Shown here in pieces: positions 46,688-59,639 of a stretch of 64,000 nucleotides of DNA. The translations under genes and the position numbers were made by a program. The first letter of the stretch is position 1. Each line of letters begins with the position of its first letter. A model generated the notes under the pieces. It was not told where the DNA came from and did no database searches. It was given only the letters and a program-made list of their open reading frames with translations. The stretch comes from Brachyhypopomus gauderio (taxonomy: Eukaryota; Chordata; Actinopteri; Gymnotiformes; Hypopomidae): NCBI RefSeq assembly GCF_052324685.1, contig NW_027506902.1, positions 176,001-240,000 of the forward strand, given 5' to 3'.

Positions 46688-47425
46688 TATTGATCTCTTG
46701 GGACGGATCCCTTTGGGAAATTGCATTTCTCCAGTAGCAGCGTTACAGTACCGTAGTGTTTACAAGCACTAAGACAAAGATTAAGCACACAACATAATAA
46801 TAAAGGTAAAGAAGATTAAATAAGGCAATGTATAAAAGGATGTAATTGCACATAGCCCATTATGGAGTACTGCAGCCCATTATGTAGTATTGTGATTCTG
46901 ATTGATTATATTATAACATATTGCACATAGCCCGGTTTATAGGTGATCAGTTAATATCATGTAGTTACTGCAGATTTGTCGGCTGCACATCCACGATGTG
47001 AGTCTCCCGTTTCACCACATCCCAAAGGTTCTCTATTGGATTGAGATCTGGTGACTGTGGAGGCCATTAGAGTACAGTGAACTCATTGTCATGTTCAAGA
47101 AACCAGTCAGAGATTATTCGCACTTTATGACATGGTGCGTTATCCTGCTGGAAGTAGCCATCAGAAGATGGGTACACTGTGGTCATAAAGGGATGGACAT
47201 GGCCAGCAACAATATACTCTGTATACATGCTAGGCTGTGGCGTTGACATGATGCTCAATTGGTACTAATGGGCCCAAAGTGTGCCAGGAATTTGAACTGC
47301 AGCAGTTCGTTTTGGCCATGTCTACATGCCTAAATTCAGTTGCTGCCATGTCTTTGGCTGATTCGGCATTTGAGTTAATGAACAGTTGGACAGGTGTATC
47401 TAATAAAGTGGCCGATGAGTGTATA
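46488..47425 (-). mobile_element. deleted Tc1/mariner-like transposon with a nested LINE tail
   Basis: Terminal inverted repeats: left CGCTTACCAGCCACTTTTTT, right (inverted) CACTCATCGGCCACTTTATT, followed by a shared TAGRTACACCT. The minus strand encodes the DDE part of a Tc1-type transposase: VYPSSDGYFQQDNAPCHK and FLEHDNEFTVL (47258-47067). Compared with the usual fish element, the middle is missing at about 47288 and a foreign segment interrupts it at about 46633-46967. The copy is dead. Confidence 0.85.
46633..46967 (-). mobile_element. LINE 3'-tail insertion inside the Tc1-like element
   Basis: The segment contains ATAGATAGA, a (GA)n run (46652-46684), then CTTTATTGATCTC and GGGAAATTGC, the reversed hallmark tail (AATTTCCC..GATCAATAAAG) of a fish LINE of RTE-X/Expander type. 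It splits the Tc1-like sequence, so it inserted later. Boundaries are approximate. Confidence 0.6.
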
Positions 47426-48860
47426 GTGCCCTGGCTTTTTTGTATATATGCTTACTGAACTCAAACTTTAATTTGAAAAACTAATGTTGACAGCGATCTC
47501 AGAACAGTGAAAATAAAAGTTGTGCCACAAGGGGGCAGCAAAGAACATAAACGTTTCCCTAGCGGCTTGTCATTGTGGGACCAATTTTCCAAATGTAAAC
47601 CTACAGATGAAGTACAGCAATCATAATATAGTTAAAGGCTGTTTTCAATCTGTGTCTAGAAAAGTGGCACTTTATAAGTGTGTTCATTAAGTGCGCTTCC
47701 TAAGTGCCTGACCATCATTTTCCAAGTTGCTACTGTGTTCTAATTTCATTCTCTTCATATATCCTCACAGGTCCTGAGAAGTTATGGATGCCAACATGAA
47801 GAAAATATTTCTTTGAGTTATTGTGCTGGCAATAAAAAGGGAGGGCCTGTGCATAGATTGAGTGGAGCAGTTTGGATTTATGTACGACTGAAATGAAAAT
47901 GGACACTTTACAAAACCGGGATTCCTAGCTGGAGGAACCACGCACGCAGAGTGTGCATTGATTTGTGGGGCCATGTTGACACTGTTCTTGACTTGTCAGA
48001 ATGAGGGCACATATGGACATCCCACACAAACATTTACCTGTCGGCTAGTTATATCTTCCTGTGGCACCAGTCATTTGTGCATTACAGTATAGTAATCGCC
48101 CTTCTGTTTGTGTTGAGTGTGGATTTCACTTTTATGTTAAACTGTTCCAGGATCGGTGGACATTATTCTTGATATGATTTTTGCTGAAGATCAATAAGTT
48201 ATGGAGAGGTAAGATGAGCTTGGGAAACTTGGTAGGGATCCTTAAGAACCATAGGTCATCCACAACAAGTCAGATGGACCCCACATTCATCTCCAAAACT
48301 ATTCAGTGCTGCCACCATTACTACCAAAATATACCCAGATATACTGACATAGGTGTGGTGTCTGTTTTCTACAAGCAGGAAAATACACCTGAGCTGTTGC
48401 TGTAGTGTAATCTAAACGTAAGCCTAACAGTCACCAGCATTACAAGGACCGAATCCAACATAACACAGCAGCATGTTCAGATACGAGTGACGGACTGTGC
48501 GTCGATAAACAGAGAAAATGTTCAGAAAGGAAAGGAGTATCACTGTCATATGAACCAATGAAACAGATGAAGTAGTCTCCTTGACCTTAAGTCACAACCA
48601 CACTGGGCCATTTTTTTAAGAATATATGGGTGAATATATACTTATTGTCTTTATATATTGTTTGAAGAAATTAACAAAAAAGTTCAATGGTAGATAGCCA
48701 TTCTCTGTAGTAATGGATGTAAGTATATGTTAATTAAAAAGGCAAATAAGGTGAGGGGGAAATGTTTTTGTGTCTTTCTTGTTTTCGTTTAATATCTTAA
48801 TTTAAATAACGCATGTACGGACCTTTACTTCTGAATAAAAATACTGTTGAACGTGGTAGT

Positions 48861-51470
48861 TGCAGTCTAATATTCATTGTTTGATTCTTCAGTAACATCA
48901 CTATCAATCATTTTTACATTTTATTTAATGTGTGACCAAGCTAACCCTAATTAATGAGGGGGGAATGGTTTAAGTAAACAAAACAAAAAGCAAAAAGGCT
49001 TAAGAAGGAAGAACGGTCAAACGATCATGGAAACATCTAAGTGTGAGCCAATGTCTGGCAATTAGTAGTCGCTCATCATATTCGGATGTGCACTCCTTTA
49101 AACGTGGGATGAAGTGTTTATGGATTCCATTAACCCACATCTTGAGGTTGAGAACAGTCAAGTGGAGCAAGCACCCCACATGTCCAGGACTGGCCCCATT
49201 TGTAATGCCATGGGTGTGGAGCGATAACGAGGTGGACGCATACGCCGAGTAGAGAGATTTATTAGGGACAAATCCATGAGGATCAATAGAACAGTCCAGG
49301 GTCAGGTGGGCAGTCAGAATCGTTCAGGTATCCCAACATGAAGTGACCTGACAAACTGAAGCAGACCCAAGATACATGGCAGAATCAACAACTAAACAGA
49401 AGCTAGGATAAACAATATGAGACGGGACTCAAACAAATTATAAGCTTACAATACAAACCAGGAATATTGTGGTACTTGTAGACTGAGAGACGTGGGGCTA
49501 CGTACAATGACCAGTCGAGCAAAGCAAGAGACGTTATAAATACACGAGATAATGAGGAAACTAAACAAACAGATGATGACAATAACAAGAGGAGGAGTAA
49601 CGAATGACAAAGCATGAAAACTGAAAACACATAGGAAACCAAAACAAAAACACATGATTGACAGGAGAGGGCTGGGCCAGACATTACACCGTTCACATGC
49701 CTTGGCAGGCAGCAGGTCTCGATTGCCTGACTGCAAAAGGGCCCCCAGGCTTTCCTCCAAAACTCCAAAGACCGTCCTGCATAGGTCTGGTCTCAGGCCG
49801 ACTACGCCACCACAGAACCTTTCAAAGAGCAAGATTACTTTGACAGCACTCTTCAGCAGGAGAACATCGTTAGTGAAGAGAGTGAGACTCTCCCAACCCC
49901 ACACAGGAACCTGAGCCTGCAGCACTGCTGAGAGTTGAGGAGCTGCCACCTTTGGAGGAACCTCTCGTTCCCTAGATCACAGATCCAGCTCTTCCCATCT
50001 GAACTTGAAGAACTGGTTCAGCCCTGGAGCAGCTGCCTGGGACCACAGAGGACCACAGTGTTGCACCGCTACACTAATGTCTACTGTTCACCCATCACCA
50101 AGAGCCCAGGAGTTGCAGCACCATTTAGCTCCTTTTCTTTGTGTCCAGTCATCCACGGCCCTGTCAGTGAACAAGCTGTGTGGAGCCCCATCACTGCTGA
50201 ACCAATGTGCCATACCCCTCCAGCTCTACGTTGCCAGTCTGTCCCACTATGACAGGACGAACAGGACACGAACAAGGAAAGCAATGAGGCAGGGATGAGC
50301 CATTGCTGCTGCTTGAAATAAATGGGTCAGGGTTTCTGTCGATTTCTTGCACAAAATATCAATGGTTTGACCCTCATGTGGTAAACGTAGATGACCTTGT
50401 GTGCAGCTGTTTCTGGTAAAGCAGTACCGCTGGTTAGTTAGACCAATCACTGTGTTCTGAATCAATCACAGGGATGATTCATTCAATATTAACAAACAGC
50501 AGCACAAATAATGAAAATATTTCTAATATTAAATAATAAAAATTATATATCAGTAAATTACAATACATTGTAATAATAAATACATTACAGCTCAACACCA
50601 GTGTTATGCTCATATTTGCCCCAAACAATTTGTTGTTTGATAGGTGGGAGATTGCTGCAAGATCCAGTGTAATACCAGTGTAATGTTATATTCCATGTAT
50701 GTTTTTAAATTGAATTGTATATTCCCAATGAATATTCAGCCTTGAATATAAGGTCATGACATTTAAAGCAATAAAGGTCAGTGTGCTCGCCATGAAGGAA
50801 AATATATACGTATTAAAATCATAAACATCCTGCAGTTTGCAAAATGTGAAGTGGCATCAAGATAGAAAAAAACAGCAATATGCAGAAATATGAATTCATC
50901 TAAACCAAATATGTTATTATGGAACATATTGACAACCATATATGTCTACATGTCAAAAGGCCTTTTTTTAAGGGACTCACTCATCTTCACATCTAACTAT
51001 TCCTTCCTATTAGTCATATTAGATTCATTCACATGTGAGCTCTCCGTCATATTCCACAGGATATCTGGCTCAGTCTGGACTAGAGATATGACTTGACAAT
51101 TCTGTATAACCCTTTGTATGTGGTGCAGCTATTTTTTACTGAACATAGTGGTGCAAGAAACACATTTATGGAGCCTCCATTGATCAACTACAGATGAGAC
51201 AAAAACATCAAAGACATGCTCGTGATGTGTCTTTCCTTTCTTTAGAAGGTATTATTTATTGCAGTGTGCAACAGACAACACCAACATGCTGTACTGAGCG
51301 TAAAAGGAATCAGTCGTGTGTTTGCTAGGTAGAGTTGGCCTAACCCAAACATGATGTTCGTACCAGCCTTCCAAAACGATTTATATTCCACAATCTTTAA
51401 TTACTATAGAATTCCACAATCTATAGATTAAAATTCAACTTTAGTAAGATTATTGTCAGCATAACGATGT
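48861..51470. other. gene-free stretch
   Basis: A degenerate repeat occupies about 49100-49950. The rest (50300-51470) is A/T-rich with no recognised exon, RNA or transposon terminus. Confidence 0.5.
49100..49950 (-). repeat. degenerate interspersed repeat, possibly LTR-derived
   Basis: The minus strand is T-rich with TTAGTTTCCTCATTATC, CGTGTATTTATAACGTCTC and GGTTTGTATTGTAAGC, wording reminiscent of fish LTR-type repeats. There are no clear terminal repeats or coding domains. The apparent long reading frames here match nothing I recognise. Confidence 0.3.
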
Positions 51471-51549
51471 GACATGCTAAAAGATCAACCGTTCCAGGTC
51501 AATGTTAAATGGACTGTTGAAATGCAAGACGATGAGCAGCTTTTATTTA

Positions 51550-52900
51550 CCCTAAAAGCGGAACCGAATGGCAGCTCGCCTAGTGACGTCATAGAGACCC
51601 TTCGCGTGCTGCTTTCCCAGAAACCTGTCCATGGTGCTGAAGGTGCCCGTGCTGCCTCTGACCGTCTCGTGGTGGTGCTGAAAGGACAGCACCGACACAA
51701 GTTTTGTCACTAGCCGAATCGGTGTAAACGATTTTCTTTGTATTTTGTGTTTTGTTAAAGTTTCGAAAATTAACGCGTTCTCATTTTTTCCACAATATGG
51801 GAAATATAGGCTTAACTCTGCAATTTGCTTTGAGATTAAGCCTTTTCTCTTGGGGCTTTCTTTCGAGTGTTGCTTAATTGCTGATTCCATCGGTTGGTGG
51901 CAGTATTTAGGCTTGACGCAAAATCGGCTTCTGCTTTTACGAAGTGTTACGTTTTAAAGTCACTCCTAGTTTACTCGGACATTCCCATTTAGCCCACTCA
52001 GGAGCAACCGATACGTCGCCATAGAAACCGCCGAGAGTCACGTCGGGGTTGAGGGGGTGGCGGAAGGGGTGCTGCGGGATGATGAGAGCGCGCGACGGTG
52101 CTTGCCCGTGAACACCCCCCTGTTTCGCCTGACCCCATCACCTTTCACCTCGGATTCAAATTTTCTCCCCTCACCCAAGTCCCTCTCTTCCCCCCCTGTG
52201 TCCCTACACTGGCCCCCTGCACGCAACCCTGTGCCCCCCGCCCCCGTCTCTCCGGTCTCTCCGCTTCGCTCCCTCTCTATCCTGCGTCCAGCCAGACTGC
52301 GCGTATAACGGAGATTGCAGGCGTTCGTCGACGGACATGCTGGTAATGTTAAAAAAAAACCGGAAAGAACCCATTATCAAACGAACATTGCTTATTAATA
52401 AGTTTTCTTTCTGTAGTCAATCATTTTGATCCTCCCCGACCTGCCGCTTTCTTGCTTTCTCTTCATCCTTCCTGACACTGAGATGTTTCTCTGTTTTCTG
52501 CTGTTTCTGTCTGTTATATAAATTCACATTTATTTCCTTAAACGCTTACTAATTCGAACTTGGGATGCGTCTCGCACGCAGGAGCACGAGCGGAACAGCG
52601 CGAGCGTCAGGATCTTGTTACTTCTAATGATTCCTTGCGAGGGCCAGAGTTTTCTTTTTTATTGATTAGTCAGAAACTAATTCTCTAGGCAGCCCCGGTG
52701 TCTCCCTCGCTCTCTCTGTACCCCTCCCTTCCCATGTCTCTCTGCATGTGTCTGCGAATCGGTGTGTGCGCGAATTCGCGCGAGTTCTTTTCTGCATCCA
52801 GTAATAGGCGCGAATCATCGCGGGAATATTTAAGATGAAACGTGGCGGTCTATTAAGCCTGTATTACGCATGCAGGCGGAGGTTTGCAGTCTAGCTTCCG
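51550..52900. promoter_or_regulatory. CpG-rich, promoter-like segment
   Basis: CpG frequency rises clearly over the surrounding DNA, with C-rich exon-like sequence at 52090-52300 and a possible donor (ATGCTG before GTAATG) at 52337-52348. A GTCGCC..AGAAAC arrangement at about 52015-52030 resembles an RFX X-box with a mismatch. It could be the promoter of a + strand gene that continues beyond the window. No coding exon is proven. Confidence 0.4.
51625..51641 (-). promoter_or_regulatory. RE1/NRSE (REST/NRSF) consensus site
   Basis: On the minus strand the bases read TTCAGCACCATGGACAG, which satisfies every position of the 17-base RE1 consensus NTYAGMRCCNNRGMSAG. REST binds such sites to silence neuronal genes outside neurons. 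A second partial match lies 25 bases away at 51666-51682 on the same strand (TTCAGCACCACCACGAG, 15 of 17). Which gene is controlled is unknown. Confidence 0.75.
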
Positions 52901-55900
52901 CGCTTTGCGAAGCTTTTTCACGATGTTCTGAGAGCACCAGACTGGAAAGATGTTGTACTATTGTATCCATTGTTGTTGCTTTGCTTGTGTTGCTTTGATA
53001 TCTCTCCAGCGCGTGTTTGTTCACACACGATTCATTTTATTATAGCAGTTTAATTAAATTACCTTTAGGACGGTCTGAATAAATCCTTCAATTGTGGCCA
53101 AGAATTGCCAGTGGAAATCATACACATTAGCAGTGGGTTTAGTCGATTCAGTGTTTTAGGTCTTGACGGGTTGTACCTATAATCCTGCTGAATATAAACA
53201 CTGCATATAGTGTCTATGCTGCTGACTGAAAACAGTTAAAGAGTTTTTCATCCCGACACTTTGTAATATTTTCCACACTGTTTTATTGTGTATCTTTCCG
53301 TCAGTGCTGTCAAAGCCTTTGTTGTTAATGTGTGTCTTAGGTGGTGAAAGCGCCTTGTGTGGAATTCGGCTTCTCGGTCATTAGCGATGCGCTACACTCT
53401 TGTCTCCGAAGAGACGGAAACATGCATTTAGTCCTCCACGCAGGTATTAATCAATATGGTCGATATTTGTTTGGCGGCGTGGGCTCGATAACCGGGCTAA
53501 AATAACACCATCGTGCGGCCTCGTCGGCACGAAGAACTGGCACTACCGAAGGGAAATCGATAAGCAAACGTAGTTAATTATCAAAAAATCTATTAAAAGG
53601 GGGATGTTAGTGCTTTGAAACAGAATGCACGGCTCTCGTACGGACAGAGGCAGGAATTGGTCGGTTGGATCTCCCGTAGTGCAGGCTGTCGGTTTTCTGT
53701 TTTCATTCTTCCGCCCTGGTCAAAGGGAAAGAGACTAAGATGGCAAAATGCTTCATTTTCTTGGGGTGTGATTAGATCACAGTTCTGTGATACTGTCTGT
53801 TGGATGGTGGTCATATCCTAGTAATCATAACTAATTACATCATATCTTTAGATATATCCAACTGATGTCTGTTATTTTAAGTTAACGTGTAGACCAAAGA
53901 TTTCATGGTGTAGATATATTAGAAACAGTAGACCTATAGCGTATGGCTTATCGTTTCAAGGTGAGCAAGCTAAATGCTTTTCAGTCCATGAAAGATGGTC
54001 ATATTTTTATTGGAATAGACATCTGTCTCTGTGACTCTGTATGTGTGTACCTGTGTGTTCTCGCGCACGCGTACGTGGACTGACTGCTCTGTTATATTTA
54101 TAACAATCAGTAGTGTTGTAAGAAGCGCAAATATTTAAAGAACCTTTATGCATTAAGCTTTAGTTATGTGCCCTCAGGTTTTATTTATGATGTACTGACG
54201 CTTGTAACAGATACACGTACTGCAAAATACAAAAGAGTAGGCCTAATCTTGTAATATTTAGACCTCGTCTAGGCTAGGAGGCCGTACCACTGTTTTGGAA
54301 TATGGACAGGTATATTATGCAGAATGGAATGGAAAGCCCAGACAAAAAAAGACTTACTAATATATCACGGTTTACTGATTGAATGTTAGGTGTCCCAAAT
54401 ACAAAATCGAACAAAGTTGGCGCAATCTCTTCAGGAGTGGCATTGCCAACATAACAGAGGTCAGAAAATTAACTTGTAACTCTGAGACACTGGAAAGTTA
54501 TTTGGTCGTTTATAGAGATTTGCAGAAAGAAGATTAAAAAACGAAAGTAAGCCATTTTTTAAATGAAAACTTCGTATTCATATAGAGTTTCACATCTCGT
54601 CTTATTAATGCCAGTGCATATGAAAGAATTACAAATGTCACTTTTCACAGAAAAAATAGAAATATAGGCAATGATAATGTAATCACCACGCTTGACAGTG
54701 GATACTATAGTCTGCATTAATTCGTATTACTTCAATTTTAGTCATTACAATTTGTCAGGGTGTATCCTTTATTAAAACAGACGAAATTAAATTACATTTT
54801 TGGAATTAATTGAACCGACCAAATAATATTCTGAAAACCAGTCATTTCAGTGAGTATACGCGGTAATTGTGCTAGGTTGACATACATTTTTTGCTGATGA
54901 GGTGTTGAAATTTACATCTTACACGCAATTACAATGTGCGAGTTTTTGCGAATCAACCTTTGCACGTGCACTTCCGACGTTTAAATGCCTCTTATATGCA
55001 TAATGAATAAAATATGCTAAACATATAATTAGCATATTTGAATAAACAGATTATTTTACTGTAAATACTGTAAGTTGTTTGATTTGACTTATTTTAAATG
55101 CATTTCTAGCACGCCTGCACACTATCTTAAGAAATCATGTATCTTCTAAAAAACGTATAGTTGCAGTTTGTTCTTTGCATAAAGTTTGTTCAAAAACATT
55201 TAGAATTGAAATAACACATTCACGACATTGTTGTAATTACTTAATATTTCCACCTGTTAAATTGTAGTTTTGTATATGTATGTACAATATTTCTATTTCC
55301 AAAACCAACCCAGCCATTTACCAAAATCGCGAAGAATGACCATAATATGTACATGTACTTCAGACAACTGATTTAATGAACGAATATGTACATGACGTGG
55401 CACATGACGTGTAATACATTAAATCTAACCCGTAGTCTATCTTTCTGCGTAACGATATTCGGTAGAATCCACATTTGTAACATTTTGCACACCACCTTTT
55501 AGGATATAGCCTATATATAGCTTAGTTACAGCGGAATATGACTTAAATTGGAATTATTACAATTTCTTTATTTTACAGTTTCTGTAAACCTTCTGCTTTT
55601 ATTTTACTTAGAGTGAAGATTGTACAGTTCGTGGGTTTGATGGAATGGGAATATTGCATAGACATATTAAACACATTTGCAAAAGACTAAGAAGTAAAAT
55701 AATAAGATATACTATGTCTACTCCTAATTTGTTTTTAATGGAACGTTTAATAAAGGGGAAAAGAAGATAGTTTATTCAAGCGACTATACACCCTGCATGA
55801 ATCAATTAACACTATCTTCAACAGGCCTATTGTATATTCATTTTACTTCTGTGAGACAATTTTGCAAAGTTTATGAACGATCACGTTAGTTTAAGTTCTG

Positions 55901-57261
55901 CGTGGGCCGTTGTAATCGTCAGCTACACATGAATAGACTGGCCAGTTTCCTGACAATATAAAATAATAATGAGGCATATTATGGTATAAATCGGCCACAA
56001 ACAATTTTCACGATGAAATTTCATTTGAATCGCTCTACTTTGAAAGCTTACGTACTTTTTAAGATATTATTGTGTCAGCGATTGGGTCAGCGATGGTGTA
56101 CCGCGTGTTCAACTGATAATGCGCATTCAAAAGATTGTCCTATAACCACGAAACATAATCTAATAACCAAATAATCATTTGTTTAATCTTTTGCGGACTA
56201 ATGCTTCCCAGTTCTCTCAGGGCAGTCATCTAATGATCTAGTTTCACGGGGCGTCAGTTCATAAACCCAAACCCTAGCTGCGAACACCGCATAGCGCCGC
56301 TCAACAAGAGACAGAAGATTACGCTATAAGACGAAGCTGCGCGACTTTCCCCGTAATATTGCGAAACTGTGATAAGGATTATATTCTAGTTTTCCATAAT
56401 AGGAAATGTTATTAGACTCATGCATGAAAATCCTTTAAGCGCTCTTTCCATTTGACTTGCCCAAGTTCACCTATGTGCCTCTGGCGAAAAGACCCAGCCG
56501 TCCTGTGAGGATGAATGATGCTCAGGCTTTTCCAACCCTTTGACATTTTCTCTTTAAAGGAATAACTTGTACCAAAAACCAGATAAAAATAATTCAAGAT
56601 TATTTGTTGTCTCCACTTTGTGTTGACTGTAGCCGTTGTTTGTAATGAATGTGATGTTGTACATTTCTTCGCCAAGTTCAGGCCTGTTCTCAGTGGTCGC
56701 GCGAGGGTCTCTTGTAAAACAGCTGCGCTCGAGCGCAGCACACCGACCTCACGGTCAAAGGCCAAACGGCCACCGGCACTACGAAAATTGACAGATTGTA
56801 CGTCGCTTCTCCTTACAAAGAGACACTTAATCATTTTATAAACAAATATATAATATACACACACTATAAGTGTAATATATGTGTGCAATTTCAATGTACT
56901 AATTAAGCGATATGATCAGTGTAACTTAATTGAGTTTTATTAGCATCTCATTAACATACAAACGTAAAAACACGGGGGTTCAATATATAACTAACGAAAT
57001 AATTTTTAAAAAGGTTTATAGATGTTATTTGTATGTACTTTATATACATCGTGCTAATATTCATCTTTTAGTTTAATTCATTCACTAAGAAAATAAATAA
57101 TTTTGCTGTTTAATGATCTGCGCCACTAACGTGAAGCGGCCAATATTTATTCAGCATTTTTGATAATGTAATCCAAAACTAAAACAAAATGAAACTGCGT
57201 TTAAATACAGTAGAGATTAGTTTTATACTCCGTATCCATTAACATATTTATGAAAAGATTA

Positions 57262-57304
<43 letters not shown>

Positions 57305-59370
57305 GCAACAACTGGGGTCGATAAGTGAGAAAGTGTATCATTCACCGTTTCTGTGATGGGCTAAATGTCGTCGTTTTCTAATCGATCTTGTGTACTGGAA
57401 ATGTTGTAGTGGTGACTATTTCATTTAGAGTCCTCTTTAGCCGTTTCGTATTCTCAGTCGTAATTGAGGCATAGTAGCGATAATGGATGTGTCAAAATAA
57501 TCACGTTTATAGACCGAGGCCCACTCTGGACTATTGGGCGCGTCTGTTTGCCCTGTGCACGTGTGTGTGCGCTCGCGCATGTATAGAACCTGATCAAGCG
57601 ACAGAGGTCAGAGTTCAGTTTCAGCCTCAGACAGACGACCTCACTCGATTGCATGACCCTGGCGGTCTCAGAACAATGTCAGAGGAGGGTATGGGGTCAG
57701 GAAGCGAGTAAAAAGAGATATAACCTATCGGAGAAGCAATCAAAATTCACTTTGTTTCTTTTTCAATAAATTACGCAAAGTGTGGCCAAAAATAACTTCA
57801 GGCACAAATACGTGCAACCTAAATATGACATTTTAAATGCACACTCGCATATCCGCAGCCAACACATATCCCCCGACACACACACGGGCAGGCGCACTTT
57901 ACGCTTGAAATCAGAAGTTGAAGCTGAAAGCACCTGCATGCCCCCTGAGCACAGTGCTAAGTGGTCAGTAGAGCCTTGCTGTCAGCCCTCTTCTCTCTTC
58001 CTGCTTTCGTCCTGGTGCACAAGACCTGCAGGTCCAGTGCGAGGTAGTTCTACCATTGACCTGTGTGAGGCAGCAGAGAGTCAATTGTCTGGCCCAGTTA
58101 GTTGCGTTACTCATCCTACCCAATGACCAGGTGAAGAGGAAGAGAGCAGGGAGGGAGGGAGGGAGGGAGGGAGGGCAGGAGGCAAGAGGGAAAACAGCAG
58201 GGAAAAATATGTCTTTGTGTACCACGAGAGCCTTCCTGCTTGCCTGCTAGCTCGCACGCTGCCCTCTCTTCTCCTGTCTCCGTTAGGAGCACACAAACCC
58301 CAATCGTTTAATCCTCCCTCTCTCTCCTATGCCTCCTAATCCCGACTATCTCCTCCCCTTACCTCTCCTCCACTGAGCCCCTCTGACACCCCCCCCCCGT
58401 ATTTTGCCTTATTCACTTTCTCTCTCTTTCATTCATTCTCCGAAAATCCTCTTAGATGGCTTTGATCTTCTTTCTTATATGTGAATTTGGAACATAAAAA
58501 TTACACTCAGCTAAACAGTGATATCTGCAGGAGCAGGATATAATCCTTATCTGTATATAATCATTCCTCCTCCATACTTCTTTTTAAAGTAATTTTTCTG
58601 TTTTCTTTTATTCATCATTTTGTACTTGTCTTCTCCTGAAGCGGTAGGCTCCTCCTCTAACCTCACCAGTTTGGGCGCCTGACGACCAGCGCGCGCCTAA
58701 TCCAATGCTCTAAGCATCTTCCACCCGCTCACTTCACCCAACCGAACAACCTCTGTAGCACAGAGATGAGCACCGCGTGCTCACCCGGGCAGCGCACCAA
58801 CACTCTCACACTGGTGCCTGGCCGGAGTGTCACGCCTTGTGACGGAAGAGACGGTTATTTCCCTTCTTCCTCTTTCTCTTTTTGTCCAATTGCTTGTTTA
58901 CGCACAGCATAATTGTAACACGGTGCAGCGCTATTCCCTCATCCTTGTATTCCACCTAAACAACCGTCTTAGTCACTTTCCATGTATTAGACCTATAGAA
59001 GGGTGTTCTAGTGCCTTCACTTAGGCTTTCAGGGAAGTGGCAGCTCTGACTGCTTTTTGGCCATGAAACTGCTCTTCAAGGCTTTTTATCGAGGTTCAGG
59101 TGGCGGCTAGTCAGGCTTTCTGTGCTAACGGGACCATTTAGTGGCCCGGTGTCGTTAATGGAAGTTTAATGTTTAATGGAGTTGTTCCGTGGCCGGTTTG
59201 CTTTTAGCTTCAGCACACAGGGCCTGACTCCAAAGCTGGAAGGCTAGAGTTCAACACAGCTTTGGCGGTTTTCCTCCTCAAACAGTCGATTCAGCTCAGT
59301 GGGTCATTACCAAATTTCAGAAAGCAAATTTGAACAAGGGACACATAAGATTGTGTTGGATATGCCATTC
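52901..59370. other. gene-free, mostly A/T-rich stretch
   Basis: No recognisable exon. An exon-like block at 53341-53443, a (GGGA)n G-quadruplex-type run at about 58149-58176 and an E2F-like TTTGGGCGCC at about 58670 are the only notable items. It may be the first intron of, or regulatory DNA for, a gene starting near 52 kb. Confidence 0.4.
57264..57300. repeat. (ATT)n microsatellite
   Basis: About 12 ATT units in an A/T-rich gene-free stretch. Confidence 0.9.
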
Positions 59371-59385
59371 GTCGACTGACATCGG

Positions 59386-59625
59386 CAGTGACGGAGTTAC
59401 ACCTTTATCCTTGGGCTGGCCAAAGTAATTTTAGGGGGTCTAAAGATTACGACAATTAGTACTAATAAAGAAACACAGTCAACTGCCGTCAAAATTGTAT
59501 GTATGTGCGTATGTTCTACGTGCGGGCGACGGGGAGGGGGGTGGGGGTGTCATCTGGGATGGCACCTGGGGGGTCCAATCAGATTTCTGGGGGGGGGGGG
59601 GGGGGCTGCTTTGGCTCCGCCTATG
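59386..59625. mobile_element. hAT-like MITE (240 bases)
   Basis: Left terminus CAGTGACGGAG and inverted right terminus CATAGGCGGAG, with CTTTGGCTCCGCC near the end as in fish hAT MITEs. Flanks GACATCGG (59378-59385) and GTCATTGG (59626-59633) match at 6 of 8 positions, as expected for an aged target duplication. A run of about 17 G sits at 59589-59605 inside. Confidence 0.7.
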
Positions 59626-59639
59626 GTCATTGGGTGTCC

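Larger units (their letters stand above)
46346..48860 (+). other. dedd2: dedd2 3' flank / probable 3' UTR with a transposon
   Basis: No further protein-coding exon is visible. A Tc1-like remnant occupies about 46488-47425. AATAAA at 48834-48839 is a plausible polyadenylation signal; an earlier AATAAA lies near 47830. An acceptor-like site (CCTCACAG) ends at about 47771. If dedd2 spliced from the GTGGGT at about 46315 to it, the protein would end WRS instead of the read-through tail. Confidence 0.35.

Noticed and set aside
51552..51890. Minus-strand 112-residue frame containing MDRFLGKQHAKGLYDV
   Set aside because: It starts with a good Kozak context but stops after a few residues and overlaps the RE1 sites; a regulatory reading is simpler.
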